A stretch of 64,000 bases of DNA, taken from Dromaius novaehollandiae (taxonomy: Eukaryota; Chordata; Aves; Casuariiformes; Dromaiidae). The notes beneath the pieces were generated by a model that searched no databases, was not told the origin of the DNA, and worked only from the letters and a program-made list of their open reading frames with translations. The translations under genes and the position numbers were made by a program. Location: positions 19,683,501 through 19,747,500 of the forward strand of contig NC_088099.1 of assembly GCF_036370855.1 (NCBI RefSeq), read 5' to 3'. Below are positions 61,401 through 64,000 of the stretch, in pieces (position 1 is the first letter of the stretch; every line of letters begins with the position of its first letter).

Positions 61401-64000
61401 TCCCTCTGAAATCCCCCGGGGATCCGGGAGCCCCGGCAGAAACGCTGCTGGGTTGTTCGTGTTGTGTTTCCCTGTAGTGAGAGTAATCGTGTATGGGGCA
61501 AGGTGTTTTGATTACCTGTGGGGCTGAATAAGTTATGCTGAAAGTAAGTGAATAGGCTCGTTCTGAGGGGCAAACTAGGTTCTCCTGTAAAAAAAACCCA
61601 TCAAACTCCTGGGTTATCACCACTTTAGGAACATTTCTATTTTAGTGCAGTGTTGCATTTTAACCAACTTCCAGAACAACAGCCCAAGTTGTAGCCCGGA
61701 GCTGAGAGCTTTGCTGAGGTAATGGTTAAATCCTGCCCACGCCAAGGTCCCTCCATCTCCCTCTCCCAGAAAACAGCAGAATTATGTTTGAGCTGTCTCC
61801 GAAGCCACCGTGTTTTAACTGCCCCTTGTGACACCTTTGTAATAAATGCCATTTTTAAAGCGGATGACTAGCTTAGCACCAAAGCAGACTGAGGGTCTTG
61901 CAAAGGAGAGGCCGAATGGTCAGTAAGCACGTTCTGCTGCACTGATTTCGCTGCTTTTGTTTGGTACACGCGCACGTGCGCATGCATGCGCACACCTCCG
62001 CCCCCAGAAGCCAGAAGTAAGGCTAATGCAGTATGATTTAGTTTAAGTTTACCAAAGCTGGAGTTTGCTTAATGCTCAGCTTCCTTGTTTTATACCAAGG
62101 CAGAATCCAGCTCTTTGCTACCTAAATGGAAATACTTACCGTGCTTAAACCTCATGGGTTCCTACTGTATGTCAATAGTACTTATGCAATTAAAAGGCTA
62201 TCTTGAATTGTTTCCTTTAAATGTTAGAATACTTTTGAACAAAATCACGCTAGACAGTTCATTGCTACAAAATGTTTTAAAAGTGTCAACCACCCCTAGG
62301 TACTGAAACTGAAGCTGGGAGAACATAGACAGGCTTGCTAGGCCTCCTGCAGCAGTGTTTTTGGAGCAAGATTTGCTTCCGATTAAAACTTTGCTGGTGA
62401 AGATATGTATAATCTCTTGTTTCTATGGAAATGAGGAATGTAACTAAGTAACTGTTTTTTCTGTGTGTGTCTAGTTTCAAGGCTCCTATAAATCAATGGA
62501 AACACTTTCTTTGATTCTAGTGGTGTCTGCGTCATGTGCAAATGTTCAATAGTAGTTACCAACAACTTTTTTTGATACAGAAACTGTTGGGCAGGGCTAA
62601 GAAAGCATGACAGTCTAGGCATCTGCAGATGTCAATGAATATGCAACCTCCCTCCAGATTAACCCATTAGATAGGAGACTGTTTCAGTGCAGTGTTGGGT
62701 GGAACTGTAGGTAACTTTAAAAAGACTGCAGATGTGGAGGAACAGCTTAACATCTACTATGCTGGGTAAGCCTAGTTATTTTTGAGACATGCTTTATTGT
62801 CCTACTAGATGAAATAGTAAGCACAGGTTAGTTTCAGTGACAATTCTTTAAGGACTCTATTTAGTGGAAATGCCATTAAAAATGCACTTCACAAAGGCAA
62901 GTCTCTCACCATTTATCCTTCTAATCAATGTTTGTGTGCCCAAGCTGTGGAAAGAAGAAAGCCAGTATGTCACTCAGAAGAGCATGATTGTGAAGAAAAC
63001 CTATTAGGTGTTACTTTTTATTCTGAACGAATCTCAAAACAAAGTTCTAGCATGATTCCTGGAAGTCTTATGAACTTGGAGGTGTTGTTTTTCGTATGGA
63101 CACATGTGAAAATTGTGGGTTTGGAAGTTGTTTAGTTTTTGTTTTCCTTTGAAATGTACTTGGCATCTTCATGACTTTCTGAAGTCTTTCTGAAGCCTTT
63201 GCCCATTGGCTGTTTTTTGTCCAGCATAATCTCTCTAATCTCCTGTTGTATTCTGTATGATTAGAATTGTTGTGTTCTGATAGTTATGAAGCTAATGTAT
63301 TAAATCTGTAAAATATTTTTTCTGTAAATGTATGGCTTTACAGATTATCTGATAGTAAGGTGAGATGAGAACATTTTTTAAACACTTACCTTTGGTGACT
63401 TCTAAATTAAGAACCTCACCATCAGTGAACCACATCATTATTTATTCTCCCTTTGTGCTGTGTTGTTTGTAGCATATTTATTTATGTGCGACTGAAATAT
63501 CTCTAAAACAGTTCTAAGTCCCATTGGGTGACTCTCCCATTGGAAAATCTCTTCTTATTGGTAATCTTACATTTGCATTTCTAGTTTGAAAGTAACAAGA
63601 AACTTGGACATGCCACTAGTTTAGTATTAAATATTTCCCCTTTATGTCCAGGTGTTTGTAATTTGAAGTGAAATTTCCCACATTCTGTGGGAAAAGAAAC
63701 CACAATGTTTTTCTGGAAAACTTAATTTTAGAAAATGATATTTTTTGCAGTATTTGATTTCTGAGATATACTAAGAAGCAAAATAATTAGTAGGAAAATT
63801 GATATGGTAAATTATGACTGTATCTGCTGCTGATGACATAATTTTGTAGTTTACCATTTGAGTGCCACTGTATACAGAAGGAGAGTATGTCATGCAATTC
63901 ATTCAGCCAATATGTTGTACCAGAACACTGATTTTTATGTCCAACACCATGAAGTTGTCTTAACAGTACTATTTGATATTCAGATTTCAGACAACTGGCC
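60916..64000 (+). other. PRTFDC1: PRTFDC1 intron 1, 5' part
   Basis: No segment matching HPRT-type exon 2 (which should follow with I/V-M/S-D-D and PGYDL) is found up to the window end, so intron 1 exceeds 3 kb. The GC-rich first 500 bases belong to the island; the rest is AT-rich with no gene seen. Confidence 0.75.
61964..61995. repeat. 32-base alternating purine-pyrimidine tract with palindrome
   Basis: Every base from 61964 to 61995 alternates purine and pyrimidine, largely CG and CA/TG steps, which favours Z-DNA. Inside it GTGCGCATGCATGCGCAC (61976-61993) is a perfect 18-base palindrome with NRF1-like half-sites. Confidence 0.8.

Noticed and set aside
60603-61623. Frames of 262-279 codons across the PRTFDC1 island
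   Set aside because: They overlap on both strands and run through the exon 1 splice donor into the intron. Only the 20-codon exon matches a known protein.
1-64000. tRNA, rRNA, CRISPR array, bacterial operon or provirus
   Set aside because: No cloverleaf with internal promoter boxes, no regularly spaced direct repeats, no polycistronic gene packing and no intact retroviral frame were seen.

Overview
The window is vertebrate nuclear DNA, most likely from a bird or another sauropsid. Three things support this: split genes with GT-AG introns, two strong CpG islands in AT-rich surroundings, and few interspersed repeats, of which only old CR1/L3-like LINE debris is suggested. Nothing bacterial, plasmid, phage or CRISPR-like is present.

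Three genes can be named. THNSL1 is on the minus strand, with its whole coding sequence in one exon at 30517-32739. ENKUR (enkurin) is on the plus strand, with coding exons from 37472 to either 50116 or 54676. PRTFDC1 is on the plus strand; only its first coding exon (60856-60915) and the start of intron 1 are inside the window. This is the same order and relative orientation as human 10p12 (THNSL1 head-to-head with ENKUR, then PRTFDC1). It predicts ARHGAP21 beyond the right edge and GPR158 beyond the left edge.

Layout. At 0.5-2.1 kb lies a possible unrecognised plus-strand gene end: four phase-compatible exon-like segments and a polyA signal. From 2.1 to 29.7 kb the DNA is gene-poor, with isolated GC-rich blocks (6.6-7.5, 15.4, 17.9 and 18.5-19.5 kb), a telomere-like inverted satellite block (21.3-21.85 kb), simple repeats and LINE debris. 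THNSL1 and its presumed 5' intron occupy 29.7-36.9 kb. A bidirectional CpG-island promoter at about 36.3-37.6 kb carries NRF1-, SP1- and ETS-like sites and a perfect RFX X-box. ENKUR occupies 37.5-55.1 kb, with a decayed coding-like stretch antisense in intron 4. The interval 55.1-60.6 kb is intergenic, followed by the PRTFDC1 island, exon 1 and the start of intron 1.

THNSL1 and ENKUR share a promoter region but have unrelated roles: a threonine-synthase-like PLP enzyme and a cilium/flagellum adaptor. The X-box is on the ENKUR side, as expected for a ciliary gene. The most useful leads are the left-edge exon chain, the X-box pair, the antisense coding relic in ENKUR intron 4, the telomere-like block, and the ambiguous ENKUR C-terminus. 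All assignments come from reading the sequence; no database search was run.
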